64,000 nt of DNA from Crenobacter oryzisoli (GTDB lineage Bacteria > Pseudomonadota > Gammaproteobacteria > Burkholderiales > Chromobacteriaceae), in contig NZ_JAUEDK010000003.1 of the NCBI RefSeq assembly GCF_030385785.1, positions 1 through 64,000 on the forward strand, written 5' to 3'. Each line of letters starts with the position of its first letter. Within the stretch, counting starts at the first letter, position 1. Shown one piece after another: positions 17,461-26,052 of the stretch. Below the pieces are notes generated by a model that saw only the letters and a program-made list of their open reading frames with translations, had not been told where the DNA came from and searched no databases. A program made the position numbers and the translations under genes.

Positions 17461-17488
17461 CGCTCGGCCGAATGCCACAGGCCGAGCG
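17461..17488 (+). terminator. terminator-like hairpin after the CDF gene
   Basis: CGCTCGGCC (17461-17469) and GGCCGAGCG (17480-17488) form a perfect 9-bp stem, followed only by a mixed C/T stretch. Confidence 0.45.
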
Positions 17489-17634
17489 GCGCTCCTTCGC
17501 TCCCTCTTTGAGTCCTTGGGGTCGATCTCGAACCGTGTAAATGGTTAAGAGCGCCCCCCGGCATCACCTTTGTCACGCCAATATAAAAAGTCTGTGCTAG
17601 ATCATGTGTAATGACGACTCAATGATGGTCGACC

Positions 17635-18042
17635 ATGGATCAACAGCAATTCAATCGAATGCTCGTCGGGCTTTATCGCCTGCCCATCGTACTGGGGGTG
17701 GCCGCGCTGCTGCTGCTCTGCGCCTGGCTGTTGGTTTCCGACACCATCCGGGCGATTCCTGCTCCGGACACTCTGCTCCTTGTCGTCTTCGTTACCATCG
17801 CGGTACTGAGCTTTGCAGCGTTGGGTATGGCGCTTACCCTGACCGCGGTGCTTGCCGCGTGGGCCATGGGCGGTCTGGCCAGCTGCGCCAACTGCCGCGG
17901 CCTGCTGATTCGACACCGGTACCATGGTCCGCTCGGCTCACACCGCTGCTGCCTCGCCTGCAATGCCAGGTTCTGTACCCTCACGGACAGGCCGGCCAGC
18001 CTGCAGGCGCAACCTGAAGTGCTGCCCTCCGCAACGCTCTAA
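17635..18042 (+). CDS. small membrane protein with C-terminal zinc-ribbon-like Cys pairs
   Basis: A 135-residue protein I do not recognise. Two long hydrophobic segments (about 15-35 and 46-76) are followed by a soluble tail with CANC and CCLAC, an arrangement of two CxxC pairs 25 residues apart that could bind zinc. The ATG at 17635 has only a weak ribosome site. A terminator follows at 18127. About 180 bases separate it from the CDF gene, so it is probably an independent unit. Confidence 0.6.
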   Translation: MDQQQFNRMLVGLYRLPIVLGVAALLLLCAWLLVSDTIRAIPAPDTLLLVVFVTIAVLSFAALGMALTLTAVLAAWAMGGLASCANCRGLLIRHRYHGPLGSHRCCLACNARFCTLTDRPASLQAQPEVLPSATL

Positions 18043-18126
18043 CCCCAGGCAACCCGGAATCGCCGGCCCCGGGAACAACAGGCAGCAACACCGGGAGGGA
18101 TGAACTAGCGGCCCAGAAGCAAAAAT

Positions 18127-18156
18127 GGCCGTTTCCTCTGTCGAGGAACGGCCTTT
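18127..18156 (+). terminator. rho-independent terminator
   Basis: GGCCGTTTCCT pairs with AGGAACGGCC (one bulged T), followed by TTTGCTGTTCTT. It ends transcription of the small membrane protein gene. Confidence 0.65.
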
Positions 18157-18339
18157 GCTGTTCTTCTGGTTGCGTGGACTTCACTACAAATCGCCAAGCA
18201 GCTGCATTTATCGGCTGCTTGCCGCACGGTGATGGGCCAGCCATGCACTATGCTGCGTTTCTTATACTTTTCTCGCTTGTCGACTTCGACATTAACTTAA
18301 ACGATCAACCTCTTTTCGATCAGCTAAATGATATCGGGT

Positions 18340-18684
18340 TTATCTTCTCACCATCCCGCCACCTCCCCGATGTGGAAAGACAAATGAATTACCGTGCCCT
18401 CCGGTCTGCCCCATCATCTTCTGACTGCCCTGAGCGTGCTGAAAGTCGTGGTCGTGATGGTGGTGAAAATCATGATCGTGGTCGTGATGAAACCGATTAT
18501 CGATAAATACCCCACCGTAGAACATGGGGTAACAGTCGGGACCATAGTAATAACCCGGATAATAGCTCGGCATGCATCCCATATCGCTGGGATAAACGGG
18601 TCTCTCGTCAGGCACCGCGACACAGCCACTGAGCATAACCGCCGCAACAACCCCGCCTAACAGGGGCAAAAGATTGCGCCCCAT
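18340..18684 (-). CDS. His-rich lipoprotein
   Basis: A 114-residue predicted lipoprotein. The signal sequence ends in the lipobox LSGC, with C21 as the lipid-carrying residue. The mature chain is Tyr/Pro/Gly-rich (SYYPGYYYGPDCYP) and then has two His/Asp runs, HHDHDHDFHHHH and DHDFQHAQ, ending with a Gly-rich basic tail. Such runs commonly bind Zn, Ni or Cu, so a periplasmic metal-buffer role near the CDF exporter is plausible (inference). The gene is unusually AT-rich for this window. No homologous family is recognised by eye. Confidence 0.65.
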   Translation of the reverse strand: MGRNLLPLLGGVVAAVMLSGCVAVPDERPVYPSDMGCMPSYYPGYYYGPDCYPMFYGGVFIDNRFHHDHDHDFHHHHDHDFQHAQGSQKMMGQTGGHGNSFVFPHRGGGGMVRR

Positions 18685-18882
18685 GATGACACCTCACGCG
18701 CTCAAGCAGAACGACTCTGCTCATTTACTTTGACCTGCACCCGGCGTGTATGTCCTTCATCGAGGCAGCGATAATTCGTTAAGAGATATGTCCGGATTTT
18801 GACAACGGCTTAATGCGGATTGACGGGCAGTTTTTCTTAAAAACCTGGCGGTTTATTGCAGGCCCAATGGCAGGAGTACGAT

Positions 18883-18916
18883 GAAAAATGCCGCTCACTG
18901 CTGAGGTGAGCGGCAT
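18883..18916 (-). terminator. rho-independent terminator of the thiamine transporter operon
   Basis: ATGCCGCTCAC (18888-18898) and GTGAGCGGCAT (18906-18916) form a perfect 11-bp stem. Read on the minus strand it is followed by TTTTTC. The 253 bases between the lipoprotein and thiQ hold this terminator and the lipoprotein promoter region only. Confidence 0.85.
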
Positions 18917-18937
18917 CGCGGTAGTAATGCCTGACTT

Positions 18938-19888
18938 TCAAGCCGGCAGCGGGATCATTCTGGCGGGGTCGATGCCGACGCGGACCTTGCCACCGACGCG
19001 CAGGCCTTCGCCGAGACCGGCCGCCTCGCGCGGCGACAGCGTCAGCGTCAACGGGCCCTCGTCGAACGCGACGGTCAGCCGGATGCCCGCCGCCAGGTTC
19101 TCGAGCGCCTCGATCCGGCGCAGCGGCTGTGCGTCACCAAAGCAGAACGCCTGCTCGGGAACCAGTGCGCTGCCGAGCACATTGTCGAAACCGACGAAGC
19201 GCGCGACCCAGGCATCGGCCGGGTGGGCCAGCAGCTCGGCCGGCGCCGCCTGCTGCACGATGCGTCCGTCGCGCAGCAGCGCCACCCGATCGGCCAGCGC
19301 AAACGCCTCGGCTCGGTCGTGGGTGACCAGAATCGCCGGGATGCCAGCGTCGGTGAGCAGGCGGCGGAACACCTGCTGCAGGCTCTGGCGCAGGTTGGTG
19401 TCCAGGCTGGAGAATGGCTCGTCGAGCAGCATCAGCCGCGGCCGGGTCACCAGCGCGCGGGCCAGTGCCACGCGCTGCTGCTCGCCGCCAGACAGGGTAA
19501 ACACCCGGCGCGCACCGTAACCAGCCAGACCCACCTGGGCGAGCGCCGCCTCGACCCGCTCGCGTACCTCGGCGCGCTTCACCCGCCGCTCGACGAGGCC
19601 GAAGCCAACGTTGCCGCTCACATCCAGATGCGGAAACAACGCGAAATCCTGGAACATCAGCGCGAACTCGCGCGCCTCCGGCGCGGCGGCAGTGATGTCG
19701 GTGCCGGCGAAGCGCACGCGGCCGGCATCGGGCTGTTCCAGCCCGGCGATGATCTTCAGCAGCGTGCTCTTGCCGCAGCCCGAGGGGCCGAGCAGCGCTA
19801 GCGTCTCGCCGGCGGCGACGGTCAGCGACAGCCGCTCGGCCACGCAACGTTGGCCGAAGCGTTTGCAGATATCGATCAGTTCAAGCAT
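18938..19888 (-). CDS. thiQ: thiamine ABC transporter ATP-binding protein
   Basis: A 316-residue ABC ATPase that powers thiamine (or thiamine phosphate) import. Walker A is GPSGCGKST, the signature LSGGEQQRVALARAL and Walker B LMLLDEPFSSLD, with the switch His in VTHDRAEAF. It is about 80 residues longer than E. coli ThiQ; the extra C-terminal part (from about 235) resembles the small regulatory TOBE-like module of the iron/spermidine ATPases. The assignment to thiamine rests on the ThiB-like binding protein and the TPP riboswitch of the same operon. Its start overlaps the end of the permease gene by 8 bases. Confidence 0.87.
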   Translation of the reverse strand: MLELIDICKRFGQRCVAERLSLTVAAGETLALLGPSGCGKSTLLKIIAGLEQPDAGRVRFAGTDITAAAPEAREFALMFQDFALFPHLDVSGNVGFGLVERRVKRAEVRERVEAALAQVGLAGYGARRVFTLSGGEQQRVALARALVTRPRLMLLDEPFSSLDTNLRQSLQQVFRRLLTDAGIPAILVTHDRAEAFALADRVALLRDGRIVQQAAPAELLAHPADAWVARFVGFDNVLGSALVPEQAFCFGDAQPLRRIEALENLAAGIRLTVAFDEGPLTLTLSPREAAGLGEGLRVGGKVRVGIDPARMIPLPA

Positions 19889-21470
19889 GGGGTAACTCCG
19901 TGGCGGCGGGCGGCCGGGTGGCGAGTGCGCGGCGCGCCCGCTCCAGCGGGGTCGGCCACTCGATCAGCACAAAGGCTGCCAGCGCGAACAGCATCAACAG
20001 CGCCGACAACACCAGCGCCTCGGCCAGGTTGGCCGCGCCGGGCCGGCCCAGGCGCTGGTAGATCAGCGTGGTCAGCGTCATCCACTCCGGGCGGGACAGG
20101 AACAGCGTCACCGCAAACTCGCCGACGGTGGTCGCAGCGGCGAACGCGAGGCCGCGTCGGAACGCCGGCAACAGCCACGGCCAGCTCACCCGCCAGAACG
20201 CCCGCCACGGCGTCGCACCCAGGCTCTGCGCCGCCTGCGGCTGGCTTGCCGGCAGCGCGTCGAGCGCGGCGGCGATCGCCTTCGCGATGAACGGATACGC
20301 AAACAAGGCATATGCGGACAACAGCAGCGCGAGGCTCGCCGTCCACGATGGGTAGAGCAGCAACAGGCCAAACGCGACGCACACCGGCGACACCACGAAG
20401 GGCAGGAACACCGCGCCGCGCAGCCACAGTGAGCGGCTTGCGATCAGCGCATGCGCGACACCGACCACGCTGGCGAGCGCCAGCGCGATCAGGCTGAAAC
20501 GGCCGCTGTTGGCGAGTGCCGCCAACGTGTCAGGCTCGACGAGCACCGCCCACGCCTCCGGACCGGCGGCCAGCGCGCAGCCTAGCACCGCCAGGAGCGG
20601 TGCGCCGCTAAACGCGATCAGCATCGCGAGCGCGACGGCGAGCCAGGACCATTCGGCCAAAGTGGCAGGCCGGCGCGGCGCGATCGGCTCGACCCTGCCC
20701 GGCGCAGCCAAGCGCTTCTCCACCCAGGCATAGCCGAGCGCCGCAGCGCCGGTGATCGCCATCATCGCCAGCGCCAAGGCGCCTGCGTCGCCGAGGTTCA
20801 GCTCGTACGCAACCAGCGAATAGATCTCCACGTCGACGGTGGCGTAGCGCTGCCCGCCCAAGAGCAACGCCAGCCCGAAGCCGGAAAAGCAGTACAGGAA
20901 CACCAGGCACAACGCCGAGGCGAGCCACGGCCGCACCGCCGGCCACTCGACGCGCCAGAACGCCCTCCACGGCGTGGCGCCCAGGCTGCGCGCGGCGGCG
21001 AGGCGCGACGCCGGCACCGCGGCGAAACCGTCCACGCCGGCGCGCAACACCAGCGGCAGGTTGTAGAACAGGTTGCCGTAGAGCAGCAGCCACGGCGTGT
21101 CCTGGCCATTGATGGGCAAGACGCCGTGCGGGCCGGCCGGCGCCAGCACGCCGAGGCCGGCCACCAGGGTCGGCATCACGAAGGGCAGCATCAACAGCCG
21201 CAGCACCAGCGTGCGCCCGGCGAAGTCGAAGCGTGCCAGCGCCCAGGCGAGCGGCAGGCCGAGCAGCAATGTCAGCATGCAGGTAACGGCCGCCTGGATC
21301 AGCGACCAGACGATGCGCCAGCGCAGATAGGCGTCGGTGAGGATGTTGGCCGAAAGATGGTCCCAGCCTTCGGCCAGCAGCCGCGACAACGGCGCGACCA
21401 CCACCACCGCCAGGAACGCCAGCGGCAACAGCGTCAGCGCCATGCGCTTGGGGTCAAACCGATTGATCAC
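19881..21470 (-). CDS. thiP: thiamine ABC transporter permease
   Basis: A permease of about 529 residues with two fused six-helix halves, as usual for ThiP/FbpB. Each half has its EAA loop (RLAAARSLGATPWRAFWRVE and QPQAAQSLGATPWRAFWRVS), which are near-identical and betray an internal duplication. The GTG at 21470 is preferred because it overlaps the thiB stop in the order GTGA, a typical coupled arrangement. An upstream in-frame start would lie inside thiB. It works with ThiB in the periplasm and ThiQ in the cytosol. Confidence 0.88.
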   Translation of the reverse strand: MINRFDPKRMALTLLPLAFLAVVVVAPLSRLLAEGWDHLSANILTDAYLRWRIVWSLIQAAVTCMLTLLLGLPLAWALARFDFAGRTLVLRLLMLPFVMPTLVAGLGVLAPAGPHGVLPINGQDTPWLLLYGNLFYNLPLVLRAGVDGFAAVPASRLAAARSLGATPWRAFWRVEWPAVRPWLASALCLVFLYCFSGFGLALLLGGQRYATVDVEIYSLVAYELNLGDAGALALAMMAITGAAALGYAWVEKRLAAPGRVEPIAPRRPATLAEWSWLAVALAMLIAFSGAPLLAVLGCALAAGPEAWAVLVEPDTLAALANSGRFSLIALALASVVGVAHALIASRSLWLRGAVFLPFVVSPVCVAFGLLLLYPSWTASLALLLSAYALFAYPFIAKAIAAALDALPASQPQAAQSLGATPWRAFWRVSWPWLLPAFRRGLAFAAATTVGEFAVTLFLSRPEWMTLTTLIYQRLGRPGAANLAEALVLSALLMLFALAAFVLIEWPTPLERARRALATRPPAATELPHA

Positions 21471-22492
21471 TGCCCGCCCTTGAGCACTACGCGGGTCCAA
21501 CGCGCCACCCATTGCTGGCCGCGCGCGGCGATCGCTTGGCTATCGGCCGGCTTCACGCCCGCCGGCTTGTCGGCGTGCCTGAACACCGGATCGATGGCGG
21601 CGGCCGGGTTGACCGGGTACATCCACATCGTGGTCTGCAGTGCCTGCTGCACCGGGACACTGCGCAAATAATCGATGAACTGGCGGGCAGCGACGCGCTC
21701 GCCGCCGCCCTTGATCAGCGCGGCGCCTTCCACCTGTTGGAACACCCCGCCCGGCAGGTTCAGGTTGGCGGTGGGCGATTCGGTCAGTTTGGTCTTGCTG
21801 TAGAACACCTCGGCGGCCGGGCTGGTAGCGTAGCTGACCACGATCGGGCGGCTGCCGCCGTTGCGGCTGAAGTCGGTGTAGTAGGCCTCGCTCCAGCCCT
21901 TGGCCACCTTCACGCCGTTGTCGCGCAGCTTGCCCCAGAACGCGAAGGCCTTGTCCTCGCCCATAGACTGCACGTTGGCCGACAGGAAGGCCAGGCCCGG
22001 GCTGGAGGTGGCCGGGTTCGGCATCACCAGCAGGTCCTTGTAGACCGGGGTGGTCAGCGCGTCGAGCGAGGTTGGCAGCGGCTTGCCGTGCTTGGCGAAC
22101 CAGGCCTTGTCGATGTTGAGCGTCACATAGCCATAGTCGACGCTGACGACGCCATTGGGAAGATTCTGCACCGCCTTGCCGGCCGGGGCGTAGGGCTCGA
22201 TCACGCCGGCGGCGGCGGCCTTGCCGACCAGGCTGTTGTCGATGCCGTAGGCGACGTCGGCGATCGGGTTGGCTTTTGTCAGGATCAACTTATTGACCAT
22301 CGCGCCGGCGTCGCCGGCCTTGATGATGGACAGCTTCACGCCGGACTGCTTCTCGAACTGGGCGATCAGCGGCTTGGGCAGCTCGAAGGAATCGTGGGTG
22401 AGCACGCGCAGTTCGGCGGCGTGGGCGAGCGGGGCGAGCGGGGCGAGGCCGGTGGCGACGAGCGCGAGCGGCAACAGACGCTGGGTGAACAT
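21467..22492 (-). CDS. thiB: thiamine ABC transporter substrate-binding protein
   Basis: A 341-residue periplasmic binding protein. The signal peptide (about 1-24) ends PLAHA, and the mature protein begins ELRVLTHDSF, the classic ThiB opening. Family blocks include ADVAYGIDN, VSVDYGYVTLNID and LLVMPNPATSSPGLAFL. The ATG at 22492 is selected because it starts the signal peptide and has GGGAG 5 bases upstream; longer readings run back into the riboswitch. It is the first gene of thiBPQ and is controlled by the TPP riboswitch just upstream. Confidence 0.92.
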   Translation of the reverse strand: MFTQRLLPLALVATGLAPLAPLAHAAELRVLTHDSFELPKPLIAQFEKQSGVKLSIIKAGDAGAMVNKLILTKANPIADVAYGIDNSLVGKAAAAGVIEPYAPAGKAVQNLPNGVVSVDYGYVTLNIDKAWFAKHGKPLPTSLDALTTPVYKDLLVMPNPATSSPGLAFLSANVQSMGEDKAFAFWGKLRDNGVKVAKGWSEAYYTDFSRNGGSRPIVVSYATSPAAEVFYSKTKLTESPTANLNLPGGVFQQVEGAALIKGGGERVAARQFIDYLRSVPVQQALQTTMWMYPVNPAAAIDPVFRHADKPAGVKPADSQAIAARGQQWVARWTRVVLKGGQ

Positions 22493-22545
22493 CGATACTC
22501 CCTGTGGCAATGCGGCAAGGCGCAGGGAGTCGCGACGCGGCCGAA

Positions 22546-22702
22546 GCCAGGGGCGGCACCTCCCTACGCAGGTTTCCAGAGTCGTCGACAAGCCCCGCCC
22601 GGCCTTATTGCCGCGTTGCTGGCTTTTGTCGACGACTCGACATCCTGATCAGGTTCGAGGGGACTCTCTCAGCACGATGCGCCACGCATCGGCACCCCCG
22701 GT
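22546..22702 (-). promoter_or_regulatory. TPP riboswitch (THI element) with large P5-loop insertion
   Basis: Read on the minus strand, the leader of thiB shows CTGAGAGAGTCCCC, then TCGAACCTGATCAGG, and finally CCTGCGTAGGGAGGTGCC, the conserved core of TPP-sensing RNA. Between AGG and CCT of P5, where the loop is normally about 6 bases, there are roughly 70 bases. They are dominated by a perfect 13-bp helix (22579-22591 with 22626-22638). It ends about 55 bases before the thiB start, so control of translation or early termination is expected. Confidence 0.9.
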
Positions 22703-22819
22703 GACGAATCCATTAAGTATACCTTGGGGCCAAGACACCCCGACACATTTGCTAACAACTGGTAACAGCCTGGATTCAGGTGCCGGACTAGCATCAGGGA
22801 AACCACTCGAGGAAGAAAA

Positions 22820-24259
22820 ATGACACGTTTGAGGCTGGTTCTGGCGCTGTGCGCGCTGCTGCCGGCGCTGGCGCAGGCGGCCGGCATCGGCGAGGACGGC
22901 GCGCGGCTCTTGCTCACCCGCACCGGCTTCGGCGCCAACCCGGCGAAGATCGCCGAACTCGCGCCGCTGTCCCGCGCCCAGGCGGTCGACCGGGTGCTGG
23001 CGAACCCGCGCACCGAGCCCTTGACCCCGCCGCCGGGCTGGGTGATGCAGCCGATCGAGCTGCCGCGCTATGCACAGCTGCCCGAGGACCAGAAGAAGGC
23101 GCTGCGCCAGCAGGAAAACCAGCGCTCGCTGGAGCTGAAGGGCTGGTGGCTGGGCGAGATGCGCGCCACCGACTCGCCGATCAGCGAGAAGATGACCCTG
23201 TTCTGGCACAACCACTTCGTGTCGGGCCTGGACAAGGTGAACTCGCCCGAACTGATGGCGCGGCAGAACCTGCTGCTGCGCCGCGAGGCGCTGGGCAACT
23301 TCGGCACGCTGCTGCACGAGATCGCCCACGACCCGGCGATGATGCGCTACCTCGACACCGCCAATAACCGCAAGGGCCAGCCCAACGAGAACTTCGCCCG
23401 CGAGGTGATGGAGCTATTCACCCTGGGCGAGGGCCACTACAGCGAGCAGGACATCCGCGAGGCGGCGCGCGCCTTCACCGGCTGGGGCATGCAGCCCGGC
23501 AGCGGCGACTTCGTCAACCGGCCACGCCTGCACGACGATGGCATCAAGACCGTGTTCGGCCAGAGCGGCAACTACGACGGCGACCAGGTGCTCGGCCTGC
23601 TCTTGCAGCGCCCCGACACCGCCCGCTTCGTCACCACCAAGCTGTGGCGCTACCTCGTCTCCCCCACCCCCGATCCGCGCAGCGTCGACCGGTTGGCCGC
23701 AGGCTTCTACGACTCCGGCTACCAGATCAAGCCGCTGGTGCGCGCGCTGTTGATGACCGACGCGTTCTGGAAGAGCGGCGGCCAGTTGGTGAAATCACCG
23801 GTGGAGCTGACCGTCGGCACGCTGGTCACCTTCGACCTGACCCCGGCCGACTACCGGCCGCTGGCGCTGTTCAACCGCAACCTGGGCCAGGACCTGTTCA
23901 GCCCGCCCAACGTGAAGGGCTGGCCGGGCGGCGATGACTGGATCAACAGCGCCACCCTGCTCGCCCGCAAGCAGTTCCTGGCGCGGCTGTCCGGCGGCGG
24001 CATCAACCTGCCCTCGGGCGGGCCGGCGATGCTGCCGGTGGCCACCGGCCTCGACGACCCGTCGCAGAAGGCCACCGAACGTCGGCTGACCCGGCTCAAC
24101 CTCGACACCGCCGACTGGGCCGAGCGCTACCACGTCGACAGCGTACACCGCGCCAGCCACCTACTGCTGCCGGTGAAGCCGGCGAGCCCGCCGCAGGCCG
24201 GCGATGCGGGCGAAGTGGTAAGAGAGCTGCTGCTGGACGCCGCCTATCAGGTGGACTGA
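22820..24259 (+). CDS. DUF1800 family exported protein
   Basis: A 479-residue member of the DUF1800 family, exported by an N-terminal signal peptide (1-19, ending AQA). Recognisable blocks are RTGFGANP near 36, MTLFWHNHFVSGLDKV near 130, DTANNRKGQPNENFAREVMELFTLGEGHYSE near 178-208 and FTGWGM near 223. The biochemical role of the family is not established. It almost always sits beside a DUF1501 gene, as here (26 bases apart), which suggests a joint periplasmic or surface function. AGGAAG precedes the ATG. Confidence 0.88.
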   Translation: MTRLRLVLALCALLPALAQAAGIGEDGARLLLTRTGFGANPAKIAELAPLSRAQAVDRVLANPRTEPLTPPPGWVMQPIELPRYAQLPEDQKKALRQQENQRSLELKGWWLGEMRATDSPISEKMTLFWHNHFVSGLDKVNSPELMARQNLLLRREALGNFGTLLHEIAHDPAMMRYLDTANNRKGQPNENFAREVMELFTLGEGHYSEQDIREAARAFTGWGMQPGSGDFVNRPRLHDDGIKTVFGQSGNYDGDQVLGLLLQRPDTARFVTTKLWRYLVSPTPDPRSVDRLAAGFYDSGYQIKPLVRALLMTDAFWKSGGQLVKSPVELTVGTLVTFDLTPADYRPLALFNRNLGQDLFSPPNVKGWPGGDDWINSATLLARKQFLARLSGGGINLPSGGPAMLPVATGLDDPSQKATERRLTRLNLDTADWAERYHVDSVHRASHLLLPVKPASPPQAGDAGEVVRELLLDAAYQVD

Positions 24260-24285
24260 GGCTCCGCCCAACAAGGATTGATGAC

Positions 24286-25491
24286 ATGCAACGACGCGAA
24301 TTCCTGCAAGTGCTCGGCGCCGGGCTGACCCTGGCGGTACTGCCCGAACTGACCCTGGCCTATTCAGCCGACCCGGCGCACTACGGCCGCCTCTTGGTGC
24401 TGGTCGAGCTCAAGGGTGGCAACGACGGCCTCAACACGGTGATTCCCTATGCCTCGCCCGACTACGCGCGGCTGCGCCCCAGCCTGGCGATTGCGCGCGA
24501 CCAGGTGCTGACGCTGTCCGAACGCGCCGGCTTCCACCCCTCGCTTTCGGCGCTGATGCCAATGTGGCAGGACGGCGAACTGGCGCTGGTCGAGGGCGTC
24601 GGCTACCCCGAGCCGAACCTGTCGCACTTCCGCTCGATCGAGATCTGGGACACCGCGTCGGCGAGCGACCAGGTGCTGCAGACCGGCTGGCTGAGCCGGC
24701 AATTCCGCCGCGCGCCGCTGTCGGGCCAGTTCGCCGCCGACGGCGTGGTGCTGGCGAGCCAGACGCTCGGCCCCTTCGAGGGCGGCGCACGGGTGGTGGT
24801 GCTGAACGACCCGGCCGCGTTCGCGCGCGAGGCCAAGCTCGCGTCGGACATGGGCAGCGGCAACGCGCCGGGCGCGCTGGCGCACATCCTCAAGGTGGAG
24901 GGCGACATCCGCCATGCCGCCGAGGGGCTGGCCGGCAACGGCATGGCGGCAATGACGGCCAAGCACGACCCAAACAGCGCCGAGGCGCAGGGCAAGATCC
25001 CGCCGCCGCCGGGCGCCTTCGGCAAGGCGATAAAGACGCTGACCGACACGCTGGCGCGCGGCTCGCAGGTGGCGGTGGCGCGGCTGACGCAGACCGGCTT
25101 CGACACCCACGGCGGCCAGCTGGCGACGCAGGGCCGGTTGCTCAAGGAACTGGCCGAAGGGCTCGCGAGCCTGCGCTCGTCCCTGCAGGCTCAGGGGCGC
25201 TGGCAGGACACGCTGGTGATGAGCTATGCCGAGTTCGGCCGCCGGCCGCGCCAGAACGGCAACAACGGCACCGACCACGGCACCGCCAATGTGCACTTCG
25301 TCGCCGGCGGCCAAGTGAAGGGCGGCTTCTACGGCAAGGCGCCGGAGCTTGCCGGCATCAGCGATGGCAACCTCGACTACGGGGTGGATTTCCGCCAGCT
25401 CTACGCCACCGCGCTCGGCCCGTGGTGGGGGCAGGATGCCGCGGCGGTGCTGGGTGGACACTTCGCGCCGGTGCCGTTGCTGCGCGCCTGA
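24286..25491 (+). CDS. DUF1501 family Tat-exported protein
   Basis: A 401-residue protein of the DUF1501 (sulfatase-like fold) family. The N-terminus MQRREFLQVLGAGLTLAVL is a twin-arginine signal (RR then hydrophobic core), so it is probably exported folded. Family features are LVELKGGNDGLNTVIP near 45, SRQF, TQTGFDTHGGQL near 268 and YAEFGRRPRQNGNNGTDHGTANVHF near 315-338. The function is unknown. It is co-transcribed with the DUF1800 gene. Confidence 0.88.
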   Translation: MQRREFLQVLGAGLTLAVLPELTLAYSADPAHYGRLLVLVELKGGNDGLNTVIPYASPDYARLRPSLAIARDQVLTLSERAGFHPSLSALMPMWQDGELALVEGVGYPEPNLSHFRSIEIWDTASASDQVLQTGWLSRQFRRAPLSGQFAADGVVLASQTLGPFEGGARVVVLNDPAAFAREAKLASDMGSGNAPGALAHILKVEGDIRHAAEGLAGNGMAAMTAKHDPNSAEAQGKIPPPPGAFGKAIKTLTDTLARGSQVAVARLTQTGFDTHGGQLATQGRLLKELAEGLASLRSSLQAQGRWQDTLVMSYAEFGRRPRQNGNNGTDHGTANVHFVAGGQVKGGFYGKAPELAGISDGNLDYGVDFRQLYATALGPWWGQDAAAVLGGHFAPVPLLRA

Positions 25492-25525
25492 CAGAGCTCC
25501 CGGCCGACCTGCTCCAAAAACGCTT

Positions 25526-25549
25526 CGGCCAACCAGATAGGGTTGGCCG
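25526..25549 (+). other. terminator-like hairpin with GGTTGGCC arm
   Basis: CGGCCAACC (25526-25534) and GGTTGGCCG (25541-25549) form a perfect 9-bp stem with a 6-base loop. No T run follows. Similar GGTTGGCC-containing hairpins follow other genes in the window (28618, 29213). Confidence 0.5.
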
Positions 25550-25577
25550 CAACGTCATCATCCCCTCTGTTGCCCCC

Positions 25578-25901
25578 CTACAGCGTCAGCTTTCTGCTCC
25601 ACAGCCCCCACAGCGACACCGCCGCGCCCCCAGCGACCGCACCGACACCGCCATCAGCAGGCGTGATCAAAAAACCCAGCCCACGTCGGCGCGATGCATC
25701 GCGCGCGAGGAATACACCCTGGCGCCCTCGATGCCGAAACATGCCCACCGCGCTGATCGACCAGCCGATCAGCGTGGCGCCGGCGCCGGCCGAATGGGCG
25801 ATGTTCTGCAGCAGTGAAAAGATGCCCCCACCGATCATCGAGCCGACCACCAGCGCGGCGAGCGCCGGCAGTTTGAGGGACCCAGCCGAATTTGTAGTCA
25901 T
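25578..25901 (-). pseudogene. internally deleted remnant of an ArcD-like amino acid antiporter
   Basis: An open frame of 107 codons. Residues 1-55 (SLKLPALAALVVGSMIGGGIFSL and on to IGWSISAVGMF) match the N-terminus of ArcD/APC-type arginine:ornithine antiporters, which are normally about 470 residues. Residues from about 63 (VFLARDASRRRGLGFLITPADGG...LWGLWSRKLTL) resemble the very C-terminal end of the same family. Some 350 to 400 residues are therefore missing, in frame, and the remaining protein cannot form the transporter. The conserved SLPQN is SLLQN here. Longer in-frame readings upstream of 25901 carry no family similarity. Confidence 0.68.
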
Positions 25902-26052
25902 GTTTTCCCCTCTTGCACCCGATAAAGAAGATATTTGCCGTTTTTCCCCTGACCGCAAGGGCTTGACGTGTCGGTGATGAAGCTGAGCCCGGCCGCACCG
26001 ACGCGATGCGTGAACAGCTTCATTACAGACCCCAGGCTGATATGATAGGCAC

